Assembly (NCBI GenBank): GCA_945957605.1
Contig: CAMFLR010000004.1
Location: 124,001 to 188,000, forward strand
DNA: 64,000 bases
Direction: 5' to 3'
From: an uncultured Isosphaeraceae bacterium
GTDB taxonomy: Bacteria > Planctomycetota > Planctomycetia > Isosphaerales > Isosphaeraceae
Part shown: positions 37,448-47,505 of the stretch, in pieces
Numbering within the stretch: position 1 is the stretch's first letter
How the letters are laid out: each line of letters opens with the position of its first letter
Made by a program: the position numbers and the translations under genes
Notes under the pieces: generated by a model
Seen by the model: the letters and a program-made list of their open reading frames with translations, nothing else
Told to the model about the DNA's origin: nothing
The model's database searches: none

Positions 37448-38929
37448 TCACGCGATGATTTCGTCAATCGGCTTGCCGTGATCGATGTCGAGCCGCTTTC
37501 TTCCGGGAATTTCCAAGCGGCGCGAGTCGAGACCAAGCTGCTTCAGAATCGTAGCGTGAATATCGGTGACGTAGTGGCGGTGCTCGACGGCGTGGAAGCC
37601 GATCTCATCGGTTTTACCGTGCACGACGCCGCCCTTGATCCCTCCGCCCGCCATCCACACGGAAAAACCGTAAATGTGATGGTCGCGGCCGTCGGCCCCT
37701 TGCGAGCCTGGCGTGCGACCAAATTCGCTGGCGAAGAGAACGATAGTCGAGTCGAGCAACCCGCGCTGTTTCAAATCCTTCAACAGGCCGGCAATTGGCT
37801 TGTCGACGGCCTTGAAGTTCTTTTCGTGATTGCCCCGAAGGCCGCTGTGTGCATCCCACGCCCCCGCTCCGCCGGCGCCATGCTGAACCTGGATGAATCG
37901 TACGCCACGCTCGATGAACCGGCGCGTCGCGAGCATTTGCATGCCGAACTCACGCGTGGCGGGGTCGTCGAGCCCGTACATGTCGCGGGTTGATTTCGAT
38001 TCCGTGTCGAACTTGAGAGCCTCGGGCATCGACGTTTGCATGCGATATGCGAGTTCGTATGCTTTGATGCGAGCCGCAAGCGCGGGGTCGTTGGGATACT
38101 CGACCGACTTCATCTGGTTCAGCCGGCCAACGAGGTTGAATCCTACCTTTTGCTCGTCGGCGTCGAGCCCGCGCGAAGACTTGGCGTAGTCGAGCGGATT
38201 GGCAGGATCGATGCGAAGGGGAATCGCATCGTGCGCGGGGCCGAGATAGTGGCCGTCCTTCGCGTTCCAGTATTCGCGATTACCCAACGAAAGGAACTGC
38301 GGTAGGTTATCGTTCAGCGAGCCGAGGCCGTAGTGAACCCAAGCTCCCAGCGTGGGAAACTCGCCGTCGAGCATGTGCCGGCCGGAATGAAATTGCGTTT
38401 GCGCTCCGTGATTGTCGTCGGTCGTGTACATCGATCGAACTATCGAAATGTCGTCGACGCACGTTCCCAGATGCGGCAGCCAGTCGCTGAGTTCAATCCC
38501 GCTTTTGCCGTACTTTTTGAATCCGACTTGAAGCGGATAGAGTTTGTTTCGCTGCTGGCCGTTCGCATCGTTAATGACGGTGACGCGCGCCAGTTTGAGT
38601 TTCTCAGGATTTTGCACATCCTTGAACGGCGATTCGGCGATCGATTTACCCGCGTGCTTGTTCAACTCCGGCTTGGGGTCGAACGACTCAACCTGCGAGA
38701 CGCCGCCATTCATGAACAGCCAGACGACGCTTTTGGCCTTGGGCTGAAAGTGCGGCTTGCCGTCAGGCGGAAGCCATTCGGCTGGAGCATCCGCCCGGGC
38801 GATTCCTTCACGCGCGAGCATCGCGCCAAGTACAAGGCCGGTGAACCCCATGCCCATGTCGGAGAGAAATCCGCGACGATGCGAACCCGTGCAGTTCGCA
38901 TGAATGTTTTCAGAATGACGTGTGGACAT
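37448..38929 (-). CDS. DUF1501 domain protein
   Basis: A 493-residue protein from the ATG at 38929, with GAGG 9 nt upstream. The Tat-like signal [16 protein letters not shown] is near residues 18-35. The DUF1501 core (alkaline-phosphatase-like fold) is recognised by [68 protein letters not shown] and [17 protein letters not shown]. It follows the PSCyt gene by 30 bp, the usual planctomycete pairing. By family it may be an exported sulfatase/phosphatase-like enzyme; no activity is established to my knowledge. Confidence 0.9.
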   Translation of the reverse strand: MSTRHSENIHANCTGSHRRGFLSDMGMGFTGLVLGAMLAREGIARADAPAEWLPPDGKPHFQPKAKSVVWLFMNGGVSQVESFDPKPELNKHAGKSIAESPFKDVQNPEKLKLARVTVINDANGQQRNKLYPLQVGFKKYGKSGIELSDWLPHLGTCVDDISIVRSMYTTDDNHGAQTQFHSGRHMLDGEFPTLGAWVHYGLGSLNDNLPQFLSLGNREYWNAKDGHYLGPAHDAIPLRIDPANPLDYAKSSRGLDADEQKVGFNLVGRLNQMKSVEYPNDPALAARIKAYELAYRMQTSMPEALKFDTESKSTRDMYGLDDPATREFGMQMLATRRFIERGVRFIQVQHGAGGAGAWDAHSGLRGNHEKNFKAVDKPIAGLLKDLKQRGLLDSTIVLFASEFGRTPGSQGADGRDHHIYGFSVWMAGGGIKGGVVHGKTDEIGFHAVEHRHYVTDIHATILKQLGLDSRRLEIPGRKRLDIDHGKPIDEIIA

Positions 38930-38959
38930 GAGCAATATCCTCGACGCAACCCGATCGCT

Positions 38960-41900
38960 TTAGCGCACGGTCACGAAGTCGTTGTGATTGATCAACGCCT
39001 GAACCAGGTTGATTCGGGCCTGAAGTTCGGGCTCGGCGTTCTTTCGTCGCTTCGCAAGCTCGGTCCATTGGGCCATGGCATCGTGAACGGCGAGTTGTTC
39101 ATCTGCCGACGGCTCGAAACTGAGGATCGTCAAGAACGCCGATTTAACGAATTCCTTCTCGCTGGCTTTGGGTTGATTCGACAAGATCTTGCGAGTGATC
39201 TTTTCCGCGGCGGCGTTCGCGAGCGTGCTGTTTTCCAGGGCGAGTGCCTGCTGAGGAACGATGCTTTCCGCACGTCTGTAGCATTCGAGCACACCAGCGT
39301 CGTCGAACATTTCCAGGAATTTCTGATGCTGGTTGTGGCTATGCACGAAATACAGGCTGCGCCGTTTCGAATCGACGTTTTCGACGGGAATCGACGGCCC
39401 GCCGCGTTTGAGATCAAGCTCTCCGGCAAGTGAGAGCAAACTGTCGCGAATCAACTCCGATTGCATTCGCACCGGGTTGGCCCGCCAGTAATAGCGATTT
39501 TCGGCGTCGTGCTTCAACGTCTCCCGCGAGGCGCCGTCGTTGGAACTTGAAAGCCGGTACGTGTTCGAGGTCACGATCAACCGGTGAATGTGCCTCATGC
39601 TCCAGTTGTGTTCGATCAGTTCCAGGGCGAGCCAGTCGAGCAATTCGGGGTGCGTTGGTGGCGTTCCTTTACGGCCGAAGTCAAAAACGGTGGGGACCAG
39701 AGGCGTGCCGAAATGACGATTCCAGATATGATTGACCGCAACTCGCGCAACGAGCGGATGCTTACGATCGGTCATCCATTGAGCCAATGCACTGCGGCGT
39801 CCCGTGCTGGTTTTCGGGAACGGCTTCTTCCGCGATTCCTCGGTCTCAAGATTCGATTCAAACGTCTTGAGCGAACCAGAAAGCGAAGTGTAAGCCTCGC
39901 CCGGCGACTTCACCGCTTTTATTGCCTTCTCGAGCCCTTCTTGAGCACTCTTCAGTTTCTTTTCCGCTTCAGCTTTTTTCGCGGCAGGTCCAAAGTCGAC
40001 AGCGAGCCGAGCACTCGCTACCTCTTTTTCGGCCATCGTCACATCCGATTGACGTTCGAGCTTTGCCGCATTCGTCACCAATTTCGTCATTTCCGCCGAT
40101 TGCGGTTGTTGCAGCCTCGCTCGGTCGGCCGCGACGCGGGCTTTCAAAAGCTCCGGCTGCGCTTCTACATGTCGCAAAGTCGTTTCGGCGATTTCGAGAC
40201 TTAGCTTCGCCCGCTCGATCGCCCTCGGTCCGGAAAGTGGCAACTCCAGCGGTTTGCCTGGCTCGATCATCGCGACTTCAGGTGAGAGCGTGCGCAATTC
40301 GAACCGCGAAAGTTCCGCGCGAGCGTCGAACGTGCTTATTTCGAATTGTCCCTGTTGTCGCGGAATCGGCAATCGATACGCGACCGACGGCGCACCATCA
40401 ACGATTAGATTCACTAACGTTCCGCGCACGCGAACGATGAGCTCGTGCGGTTTGTTGAGCGAAATCGGTCGATTCTCTGCGCCTTCCGGTGGATAAACAA
40501 ACGCCGATCCTCGCTTGTAGCAAACTTGCGACTTCGGTCCAGGTCCGTGCGAGCTCAAGTAGACCGAGATATCGTTCTGATCGGTCACGTCGAAATGAAT
40601 CCCGACCGACTTCCACATCTCGCCGCCCGTCGGTTTGTAGACGAGCTTCGCCTCGAAATCGGTCGGCGTTGGCGATTTCAGACGCAACGTCGCATTCGAT
40701 GCGCCAGTTTGTGATTGAATCAGCTTCCCTTGATCATACTTCCAGGATCCGCTGCGTGTCTGCCAAACATCAGGCTTGGCCGCCGAGAAGTCGTCCGCAA
40801 CGATCGCCTTCGAAACCACAGCCGTCGATTGCGGTACATTCACACGCTTTTCAGCCTCGGCAAGCTTCAGGCGAGCTTCAACCACTTCGTTTCGTGCCTG
40901 CTTGATTTGGCCTTTCGCATTCTTGAGCGCCGCTTCCACGACAAACGGACGCAGACCAGGCTGAATGGCATCAGGCGGCAGCACAACTTGCGTGATTCGA
41001 ATCGGTTGCGGCGTCAGGAATGCCGGAAGCACTGATTCGATGACGCGATTCTTGTCTGGGTTGCGATCATCGCCGCGAATGTGGAGAAACGTCCGCGTTT
41101 CGAGGTTGCAATCGAAGGGGCGCGGGATGCCGTCCTTCTCGACATCAAGCTCGCCAGGAACCATGTCGGTGCGAACCTGATAGGGCTCAAAGAACGATCG
41201 GAAACGATAGTAATCGGCCTGCGAAATCGGGTCGTACTTGTGGTCGTGGCACTTGCTGCAATTCATCGTCAGGCCGAGCATCGCCTTGCTCGTGTGCTCA
41301 ATCGTTTCGTCGAGCCAGCTTGTCCGGTTGAACTTGAAATACTGACGCGCAAGAAATCCGCTGCCGCGAAGTCGGTCGAGATCGTTGGGGTAAAGCTCAT
41401 CGGACGCGAGCATCTCGCGGATCATCTGGTCGTACCCCTTGTCGGAGTTCAGCGACTCAATAATCCAATCGCGCCAGTGCCAGATGTGCTTCTGCGAATT
41501 CCGCACTTCGGCCCCCAGGCCCCACCAATCGCTATAACGCCAGACATCCATCCAGTGCCGCCCCCAACGCTCGCCGTAAGCGGGGCTACCGAGCAGGCGA
41601 TCCGCCACCTTCTCATAAGCGTCGGGCGATTGATCGGCGACGAAAGCGTCAAGTTCCGCAAGCGTTGGCGGCAGGCCAATGAGGTCGAGCGTGACTCGCC
41701 GCAGCCAGATCCGCCGATCCGCTGTGCGTTGCGGAATGAGTCCGCGGTTCTGATGTTCGTGCGCGACAAATGCGTCGATCGGATTCTTCACCCAGTTCTG
41801 GTGCGATTTGTCGAGCGTGGGAATGGCTGGGCGAACCGGCGGCTTGAACGCCCAGTGATCGCGGGGATCGCTCTCGGGCTTTTCGTCGGCGGGTGATTTC

Positions 41901-42247
41901 GCCCCCTGAGAAACCCAGGCGCGTATCGCCGCGATTTCTGCCGGTTTGAGCCGTTCGCCCTCAGGAGGCATGCGGTCCGACTCATCGTTCGAAGCGACGC
42001 GTTCGAGAAGCAAACTTCCCTCAACGTCCCTCGGCTCAATTGCCGCGCCGTTTTCGCCGCCTTTAATCGCCAGGGCCGCCGTATCGAGCCTCAAGCCTCC
42101 TTTTTGCTTGAGCACGCCGTGGCATGCATAGCAACGCGCTTGCAAAACTGGCTTGACCTGCCGGACGTAGTCAACGGCGTCGTCCCCGCGCGCAGGCTGC
42201 GTAATTATCACCAACAGAAATAAACCAACAAGTGCGCGGAAGTGCAT
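38960..42247 (-). CDS. PSCyt1/DUF1549/DUF1553 protein with inserted LamG-like domain
   Basis: A 1095-residue secreted protein. It has a signal peptide (residues 1-21) and a planctomycete cytochrome c-like domain with C39-Y-A-C42-H43 and Met ligand region (DRMPPEG). DUF1549 follows at about 155-360 and contains WMDVWRYSDWWG and a second CSKCH motif near 330. An insert at about 490-670 resembles a concanavalin-like sugar/lectin domain (DFSAAKPDVWQTRSGSW, VGIHFDVTDQNDISVYL). A coiled-coil stretch rich in Ala/Lys/Glu comes next. DUF1553 is C-terminal (about 840-1090; QWMTDRKHPLVARVAVNHIW). Together with the adjacent DUF1501 gene it likely forms a surface complex for polysaccharide processing. Confidence 0.88.
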   Translation of the reverse strand: MHFRALVGLFLLVIITQPARGDDAVDYVRQVKPVLQARCYACHGVLKQKGGLRLDTAALAIKGGENGAAIEPRDVEGSLLLERVASNDESDRMPPEGERLKPAEIAAIRAWVSQGAKSPADEKPESDPRDHWAFKPPVRPAIPTLDKSHQNWVKNPIDAFVAHEHQNRGLIPQRTADRRIWLRRVTLDLIGLPPTLAELDAFVADQSPDAYEKVADRLLGSPAYGERWGRHWMDVWRYSDWWGLGAEVRNSQKHIWHWRDWIIESLNSDKGYDQMIREMLASDELYPNDLDRLRGSGFLARQYFKFNRTSWLDETIEHTSKAMLGLTMNCSKCHDHKYDPISQADYYRFRSFFEPYQVRTDMVPGELDVEKDGIPRPFDCNLETRTFLHIRGDDRNPDKNRVIESVLPAFLTPQPIRITQVVLPPDAIQPGLRPFVVEAALKNAKGQIKQARNEVVEARLKLAEAEKRVNVPQSTAVVSKAIVADDFSAAKPDVWQTRSGSWKYDQGKLIQSQTGASNATLRLKSPTPTDFEAKLVYKPTGGEMWKSVGIHFDVTDQNDISVYLSSHGPGPKSQVCYKRGSAFVYPPEGAENRPISLNKPHELIVRVRGTLVNLIVDGAPSVAYRLPIPRQQGQFEISTFDARAELSRFELRTLSPEVAMIEPGKPLELPLSGPRAIERAKLSLEIAETTLRHVEAQPELLKARVAADRARLQQPQSAEMTKLVTNAAKLERQSDVTMAEKEVASARLAVDFGPAAKKAEAEKKLKSAQEGLEKAIKAVKSPGEAYTSLSGSLKTFESNLETEESRKKPFPKTSTGRRSALAQWMTDRKHPLVARVAVNHIWNRHFGTPLVPTVFDFGRKGTPPTHPELLDWLALELIEHNWSMRHIHRLIVTSNTYRLSSSNDGASRETLKHDAENRYYWRANPVRMQSELIRDSLLSLAGELDLKRGGPSIPVENVDSKRRSLYFVHSHNQHQKFLEMFDDAGVLECYRRAESIVPQQALALENSTLANAAAEKITRKILSNQPKASEKEFVKSAFLTILSFEPSADEQLAVHDAMAQWTELAKRRKNAEPELQARINLVQALINHNDFVTVR

Positions 42248-42540
42248 GGAACGTGCACCCTCAACTCGGCTATTACGAAAACGTTCGCCGTATCGCCCTG
42301 ATGTTAAACATTTCTGGCAGAAGTCGCCACTGCTTAATCAGTCCCCTGTGAGGATTGAGCAAATGCACGCATTTAGAACGCATTTGGAAATTCCCGCGAG
42401 GAATTTGTCCCATCGTCTCACGGAATGCAATTGAAGCGGTGTGTGAGAAACGCGCCGAAGGTCGAACAAGGAAGCTGGACTTGCCAAGGGGTCGGGCTCT
42501 TTCGGGTGCGCGGTGCATCACATGCCGAGGGAATCATCCG

Positions 42541-45500
42541 ATGTCGCGTCACAGGGTCTGGTCGATGGAGTCGCGTGGTGTTCGTAGGAATCGGTCAGGT
42601 ATGCGACCGCGCGTGCCTGGTTGCGAAGTGGATGTGCTCGAGAATCGCGCTTTGATGGCAGTCCGGTTCGCCCCACAGTTTGGCGCTGAGTACGCTCTCA
42701 ACGAAGGGGGCAACACTCTCACGAATCCACCCTTGTACCTGATCTTTTGGGGTTCGCAGTGGGATACGGCAACATCCCCTTCAAAAAGTGATGTGATTCA
42801 GGCCGCCCAAACCCTGTTCACGGGACATAGTCTGTACGGTAGTGGCCTCAGCAAGTACGGCGCGACGAGCAATGCCCCTGGAATGGGCAACGCCAAATAT
42901 GTCGAATCGGTCGAGTCGTCGCTTCCGCTCCCGTTCGATGCGCCGCAGAACAAGTACTTTCCGTTCAGCCCGTCAGAAATTCAGAATGTCGTGAACGACG
43001 CGATCGATAACCTTGGCTTACCCGAGCCCGACGACACGACCAACGCCCCCATTTACGTCGTCCTTACTCCGCCGGGAATTCTCTCCACGCAGCCCAATGC
43101 AATCGGTTATCACACAAGTATGGATACGGGGAGCGTATTCGATCCCGATGATGCATCCTATGCATGGATCGGCAACAAGGGAACGCTTGATAGCGTGACG
43201 ACGGTGTTATCCCATGAGGTGATCGAAGCGACTAGCGATCCTTATGCCTCGAACGCGATTATTGCAGTGCCAGGCGCGAATTGGTCGGGGGAAAACGACG
43301 CGACTGACGACGAAATCGCCGACAAAGAGGCGCAAAACTATACAGCACGCATCGACGGCCTGCTCGTGCAATCCTACTGGTCGCAGGCCGATGGTTTTTA
43401 CATCGTCGACTCCGGCGTGCAAAACTTCGACGTTGCGAACAAGGTCCTCACGATCAACGGCGATCAACTCGCGAACAAGAACGACACAATTACAATCGAC
43501 GTTCTTGGAACCGACGCCGTAATTACCATGAACGGTGAAACAGCGACGATTCCGCTCGCGGAAGTGAGCAGCATCGTCGTCAATTCGGGTGCCGGTAACG
43601 ACGTCGTGAATGTCGAAGGCCTCTACCAATACAACCCGTTAACCATCAACCTTGGCTCGGGTAATGATCGAGTGAATTTCACTCCATCGAGCGGGGACGT
43701 CTTCTACGTCGGCGGGACGATTACGATCAATGGCGGCACTGGCACCGACTCAATCTCGGTCAACGACGCGAACGACAATTACGTACAGCAGGAATACTGG
43801 TTCGGACCGGATGAGATCCAGACCGAGTCGTTCGACGTCAAATACAACGGCATCTCGTCGATTCAATTGAAGGGCGGAAACGATGGCAACGGGTTTGATG
43901 TCACCAGCCTCGATGCTGGCATATCACTGTCGCTCACGGGCGGACTTGGAGGCGACGCTTTTCAGGTCGAAGCCAACGATGGGCCTGTGACTATCGATGG
44001 ATTTTATGGCAACGACTCAACGGTGATCGGGTCGATCGGCTCGAGTACCGCCAATGTGAACGGGCAGGTCAACGTTCACGACTCAGCGGGCCACATGGCT
44101 CTTCAGGTCGATGCAAAGTTAGATCCCGTCGCACGCACCTTTGCGCTCGACGCGCCCTTGTTCGCGCCTGGCGTTGGTCGCATTAGCGGGCTGACGAACG
44201 CCGATATCCTCTATGATTATGCTTCGACAAATTCGGTCTACCTCATCGCCCCGACCATTAGCGCGGACACCGCGAACGTCCTTGCGACCGGCTCGCCAAC
44301 GATTCTTGATTTGGGCGATACCAAGTCGGTGGTAAACGTAGGCAACGCCGGCGATACATCGGGAATTCTGGCGAACCTGACGATTTCGCGCGACAATGGC
44401 TTCATCGGTGTCGACAACTCGGCAGGGCTATCACCTCAAACCATCACGCTCAATCAGATTCCTGGTAGCGGAGGCGGCCCGACCATTGGATCGATCAGCG
44501 GAATCGCGCCGGCGTCGATCATTTACACCGCAAATTCTTCGCTCTCGCTTTTACTTTCGACCGACACCAAGACGAATCATGTCAAGGTGCTGGGCGCGCC
44601 GGTGAAAACGCAAATCAACGATCTCGGCCCCGATCTCGTGACGGTCGGCGGCAGCGGAGTGAATGTCGCGGCAATTACAGGTCCGCTGACGTTGGTTGCG
44701 ATCAATCTCGGCGCAGTCGTGACCATTGATGACAGTGCAGACACACAAGCTCGCACGATCACCGTTGACGCCTCGCAATCGGCCCCGGCGTACCAACGCA
44801 TCTCCGGATTCGCAGCATCGCCGATCGTCACTGCCGGCAATTGCAACAGCGTGCAAATCGATACCGGCTCGGGTGCTGATATGGTCAACATTGCGGGAAC
44901 GCTCTATCTCACAACCATTGCAAACACGAGCGGTGCCGATTCTGTAAACGTCGGCCATGCTGGCTCGACCTCTGCATTGCAACAACCTGTCTATATCTGG
45001 CCTGTCGGCGGCAAGACGGCGCTCACGATCGATGATTCGGCATCGACAACTCCGCTCACGGTTGCAAATGACATCCTCAACCTCAGCTTCGGCCAGTTCG
45101 GCCGCGTCACGGGAATTGCACCTGCACCAATCTATTATCAAACGATTGGTACCGGTTCACTGACGTTGAACACCGGCGCGGGCGCCGATGTGGCGAACCT
45201 CAATTCGACAGCCATTCCGACGTATGTGAACACATCGAGCGGGAATGATCAGATCAATCTCGCGTCCGGGCTGCACAACCTTTCAAGTATCCTTGGTCCG
45301 GTGGCCATCGATGGCGGAACCGGGAACAACACAATCACGAGCTACGATCAATCAAGCGCCTCACCTGCGCTTTATGCCATTGCTAAAGACAATCTCACTC
45401 GCTCGGGAGCGGCGTTGGTCAAGTACGCCAATATCACCTACAACACGCTCTACGGCGGATCGGGGACAAATCAAATCAACGTCACCAGCGCACTCGCGAG

Positions 45501-46533
45501 CATGTTGACGAGCGTTGTTGCCGGCGCTGGTGCAAACACCTTCAAGCTTGGTGTCGGCCAGAATCTCGATGCGATTCAAGGCCAGGTCAATCTCTACGGT
45601 GGATCGGGAGCAAACACGCTTACCGCCGACGATTCCGCCAATCTGCTCGCGCATAACTGGACGATCACCACGTCCAATCTGACGCGCAGCAGCATGGGGA
45701 CGATCGTGTTTTCGGGCATCGGTTCCATCAACATCAAGGGCGGACAGGCGATCGATGCCTTGACGGCGAACACGCTGTTCCTGAACACGTCAATCGCGTT
45801 CGACGGTGGAGGTGGAGCGAATTTGGTGACGACGCCAATCAGCGGTTCGCTCATCAATCTTACTGCACCAAACGCAGGCAATCTCGGATTCAATAAGGTC
45901 ACGTTTACGAATACGTCGAACGTGAAGATGCAGGGGACCAATACGATTATCGTCTCTCCCGGCGCTGGTCTTTCGGGCCTTCTCCAAGGAACGAGCAACA
46001 CGAATACAATCGACTTTTCGCAGTGGACGAGTCCGCTCGCAGTCAATCTCGCGTCGGGAACGGCCACGAACTTCGGCGGTCTGAGCGGCGTGCGAAACGT
46101 GCTGGGCGGGCAGGGGGGTAATACGCTCACAGGCGATGCAGGTAACAACATTCTCGTCGGCGGCGATGGCAATGACACGATCAACGGTGGCGGGGGGAAT
46201 GACCTGATCATCGGCGGCCTGGGCACCGACACGCTCAACGGCAACGGCGGTAATTGCCTGATCATCGCCGCGAAAACGGTGTATGACCACCAATATGACG
46301 CGCTTCGTAATATCGAAAACGAATGGTCACGGACGGATATCGGCTATACCGCGAAGATCAACGATCTCCGCAATGGCGGCGGGCTCAACGGTTCAACCAC
46401 GCTCGACTCGACCAAGGTCGTTGACTACGCCATTGCCGACATAATCTCCGGCCAAGGCGGCACCGACTGGTTCTTCGGCATCACGTCGCTGGATCAGATT
46501 ACAGACCTCGTTGCGGGTGAAGTTGTGAACTGA
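42541..46533 (+). CDS. Giant secreted protein: EXORDIUM-like domain plus beta-roll repeats
   Basis: A 1330-residue protein from the ATG at 42541, with GAGGG 9 nt upstream; the frame opens 186 bp earlier but that part is basic and unlikely to be coding. The N-terminus carries the planctomycete export-type motif DVLENRALMA at about 31-41. Residues about 55-300 resemble EXORDIUM/Phi-1 proteins, with LYLIFWGSQW, LSKYGA and a metallopeptidase-like SHEVIEATSDP (about 223-233). The rest is a long chain of beta-helix/RTX-like repeats (SGAGNDVVNV, NLGSGNDRVNF), ending in GGDGNDTINGGGGNDLIIGG near 1198-1227. The final block ENEWSRTDIGYTAKINDLRNG is a C-terminal module I recall from planctomycete giants. 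Likely a calcium-binding surface protein. Confidence 0.85.
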   Translation: MSRHRVWSMESRGVRRNRSGMRPRVPGCEVDVLENRALMAVRFAPQFGAEYALNEGGNTLTNPPLYLIFWGSQWDTATSPSKSDVIQAAQTLFTGHSLYGSGLSKYGATSNAPGMGNAKYVESVESSLPLPFDAPQNKYFPFSPSEIQNVVNDAIDNLGLPEPDDTTNAPIYVVLTPPGILSTQPNAIGYHTSMDTGSVFDPDDASYAWIGNKGTLDSVTTVLSHEVIEATSDPYASNAIIAVPGANWSGENDATDDEIADKEAQNYTARIDGLLVQSYWSQADGFYIVDSGVQNFDVANKVLTINGDQLANKNDTITIDVLGTDAVITMNGETATIPLAEVSSIVVNSGAGNDVVNVEGLYQYNPLTINLGSGNDRVNFTPSSGDVFYVGGTITINGGTGTDSISVNDANDNYVQQEYWFGPDEIQTESFDVKYNGISSIQLKGGNDGNGFDVTSLDAGISLSLTGGLGGDAFQVEANDGPVTIDGFYGNDSTVIGSIGSSTANVNGQVNVHDSAGHMALQVDAKLDPVARTFALDAPLFAPGVGRISGLTNADILYDYASTNSVYLIAPTISADTANVLATGSPTILDLGDTKSVVNVGNAGDTSGILANLTISRDNGFIGVDNSAGLSPQTITLNQIPGSGGGPTIGSISGIAPASIIYTANSSLSLLLSTDTKTNHVKVLGAPVKTQINDLGPDLVTVGGSGVNVAAITGPLTLVAINLGAVVTIDDSADTQARTITVDASQSAPAYQRISGFAASPIVTAGNCNSVQIDTGSGADMVNIAGTLYLTTIANTSGADSVNVGHAGSTSALQQPVYIWPVGGKTALTIDDSASTTPLTVANDILNLSFGQFGRVTGIAPAPIYYQTIGTGSLTLNTGAGADVANLNSTAIPTYVNTSSGNDQINLASGLHNLSSILGPVAIDGGTGNNTITSYDQSSASPALYAIAKDNLTRSGAALVKYANITYNTLYGGSGTNQINVTSALASMLTSVVAGAGANTFKLGVGQNLDAIQGQVNLYGGSGANTLTADDSANLLAHNWTITTSNLTRSSMGTIVFSGIGSINIKGGQAIDALTANTLFLNTSIAFDGGGGANLVTTPISGSLINLTAPNAGNLGFNKVTFTNTSNVKMQGTNTIIVSPGAGLSGLLQGTSNTNTIDFSQWTSPLAVNLASGTATNFGGLSGVRNVLGGQGGNTLTGDAGNNILVGGDGNDTINGGGGNDLIIGGLGTDTLNGNGGNCLIIAAKTVYDHQYDALRNIENEWSRTDIGYTAKINDLRNGGGLNGSTTLDSTKVVDYAIADIISGQGGTDWFFGITSLDQITDLVAGEVVN

Positions 46534-46568
46534 GCCATAAGGACACGTAATCGCACATTTGATAAAAA

Positions 46569-46673
46569 GCTCGGCTCTCGCGCGTATGGCAGAGGCATTG
46601 GTGTGAGCGGGTATGGATCGACTCTGGGTCGTCCCGCAAAGCAATGCCGATGTGAAGTGAGCGAGAGCCGAGC
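46569..46673. repeat. Nested long stem-loop element (candidate structured RNA)
   Basis: Four nested perfect arms. GCTCGGCTCTCGC (46569-46581) pairs with GCGAGAGCCGAGC (46661-46673). GGCATTG (46594-46600) pairs with CAATGCC (46642-46648). GCGGG (46607-46611) pairs with CCCGC (46633-46637). CGAC (46619-46622) pairs with GTCG (46628-46631). Read on the minus strand, the outer stem is followed by TTTTTATC, like an intrinsic terminator. It lies between the giant surface protein and the ECF sigma gene. No gene on the minus strand ends here. Confidence 0.6.
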
Positions 46674-46863
46674 GCATTCAACCAGGGTTGGGAGGCGAAT
46701 TCGCAACACGTAGGCAGCGGGAACTGGGCGGCGGACGCACAATTTGTCACACTCGCAGAATGGCAGCGTTATGAGGAGCAATCCTTTCCCATGCGAAACC
46801 GGTCAGCCAGGCGTCTGCTGGATAGAAGCGGCAGAGCCGGCTCTGGCCCATCGCTCTGCGGAT

Positions 46864-47505
46864 ATGCCATTCATGCTTTCATCCGTCGAAAGTCTCGCGC
46901 CGTCTGCGGACTTGCCGCAATCAACGTCGTTTGCAGGATTTCTAAACCGAGTTCGCGCCGGCGACGAACTTGCCGCCGTAGAACTTGTTGCGCGGTTCGA
47001 GCCGGCACTCAGGCTGGAGATCAAGCTGCGCATGGGCGATCCGCGATTGCGCCGATTGCTCGAACCGGCCGACATCAGCCAGTCGGTGCTGCGTAGTTTT
47101 TTCGCGCGCGCGGGCGCGGGGCAGTTCGACGTTCAATCGCCGCAGCAGTTGCTCGGTCTGCTGTTAACGATGGCGCGAAACAAGGTGGCGATTCAGGCGC
47201 GAAAGCAACAAGCAGTAAAACGCGACGTCCGAAAACTCGTCAGCCTGCAAAATGAGCACGCGACTCTTATCGCACGCGACCCTAGCCCGAGCCGTCAAAT
47301 GATGGGCCGCGAAACACTGAACGAACTGACGGCACGGCTCTCTGCCGACGACCAGCGAATTGCGGAAATGCGCGGACTCGGATTCGATTGGAAGGAAATC
47401 GCCGACGAGTTGGGAGGTACAGCGCAGTCTCGGCGAAAGCAATTCGCCCGCGCGCTTCAACGGGCCGGCGCCGAGATCCAACAGGCTGAGGCAGCCCATG
47501 AGTGA
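46864..47505 (+). CDS. ECF-type RNA polymerase sigma factor
   Basis: About 213 residues from the ATG at 46864; the frame also allows 46771, 46744 (TTG) and 46873. I prefer a late start because family homology begins at FAGFLNRVRAGDELAAVELVARFEPAL. Region 2 includes DPRLRRLLEPADISQSVLRSFFARAGAGQFD, and a LLTMARNKVAIQARKQQAVKRD helix follows. Region 4 is at the C-terminus (LSADDQRIAEMRGLGFDWKEIADELGGT), with the HTH matching planctomycete-expanded ECF groups. Its last codons overlap the start of the Ser/Thr kinase gene by 8 bp. ECF-kinase pairing suggests regulation by phosphorylation rather than by a classical anti-sigma factor, which is not seen here. Confidence 0.88.
   Translation: MPFMLSSVESLAPSADLPQSTSFAGFLNRVRAGDELAAVELVARFEPALRLEIKLRMGDPRLRRLLEPADISQSVLRSFFARAGAGQFDVQSPQQLLGLLLTMARNKVAIQARKQQAVKRDVRKLVSLQNEHATLIARDPSPSRQMMGRETLNELTARLSADDQRIAEMRGLGFDWKEIADELGGTAQSRRKQFARALQRAGAEIQQAEAAHE

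Noticed and set aside
38333-39433. A 366-codon plus-strand frame across the DUF1501 and PSCyt genes
   Set aside because: It runs antisense across two well-supported genes and the gap between them, with no domain of its own.
42355-42540. N-terminal extension of the giant surface protein
   Set aside because: The extension is Arg/Cys-rich with no export signal, while the ATG at 42541 has a Shine-Dalgarno and begins the usual planctomycete N-terminal region.
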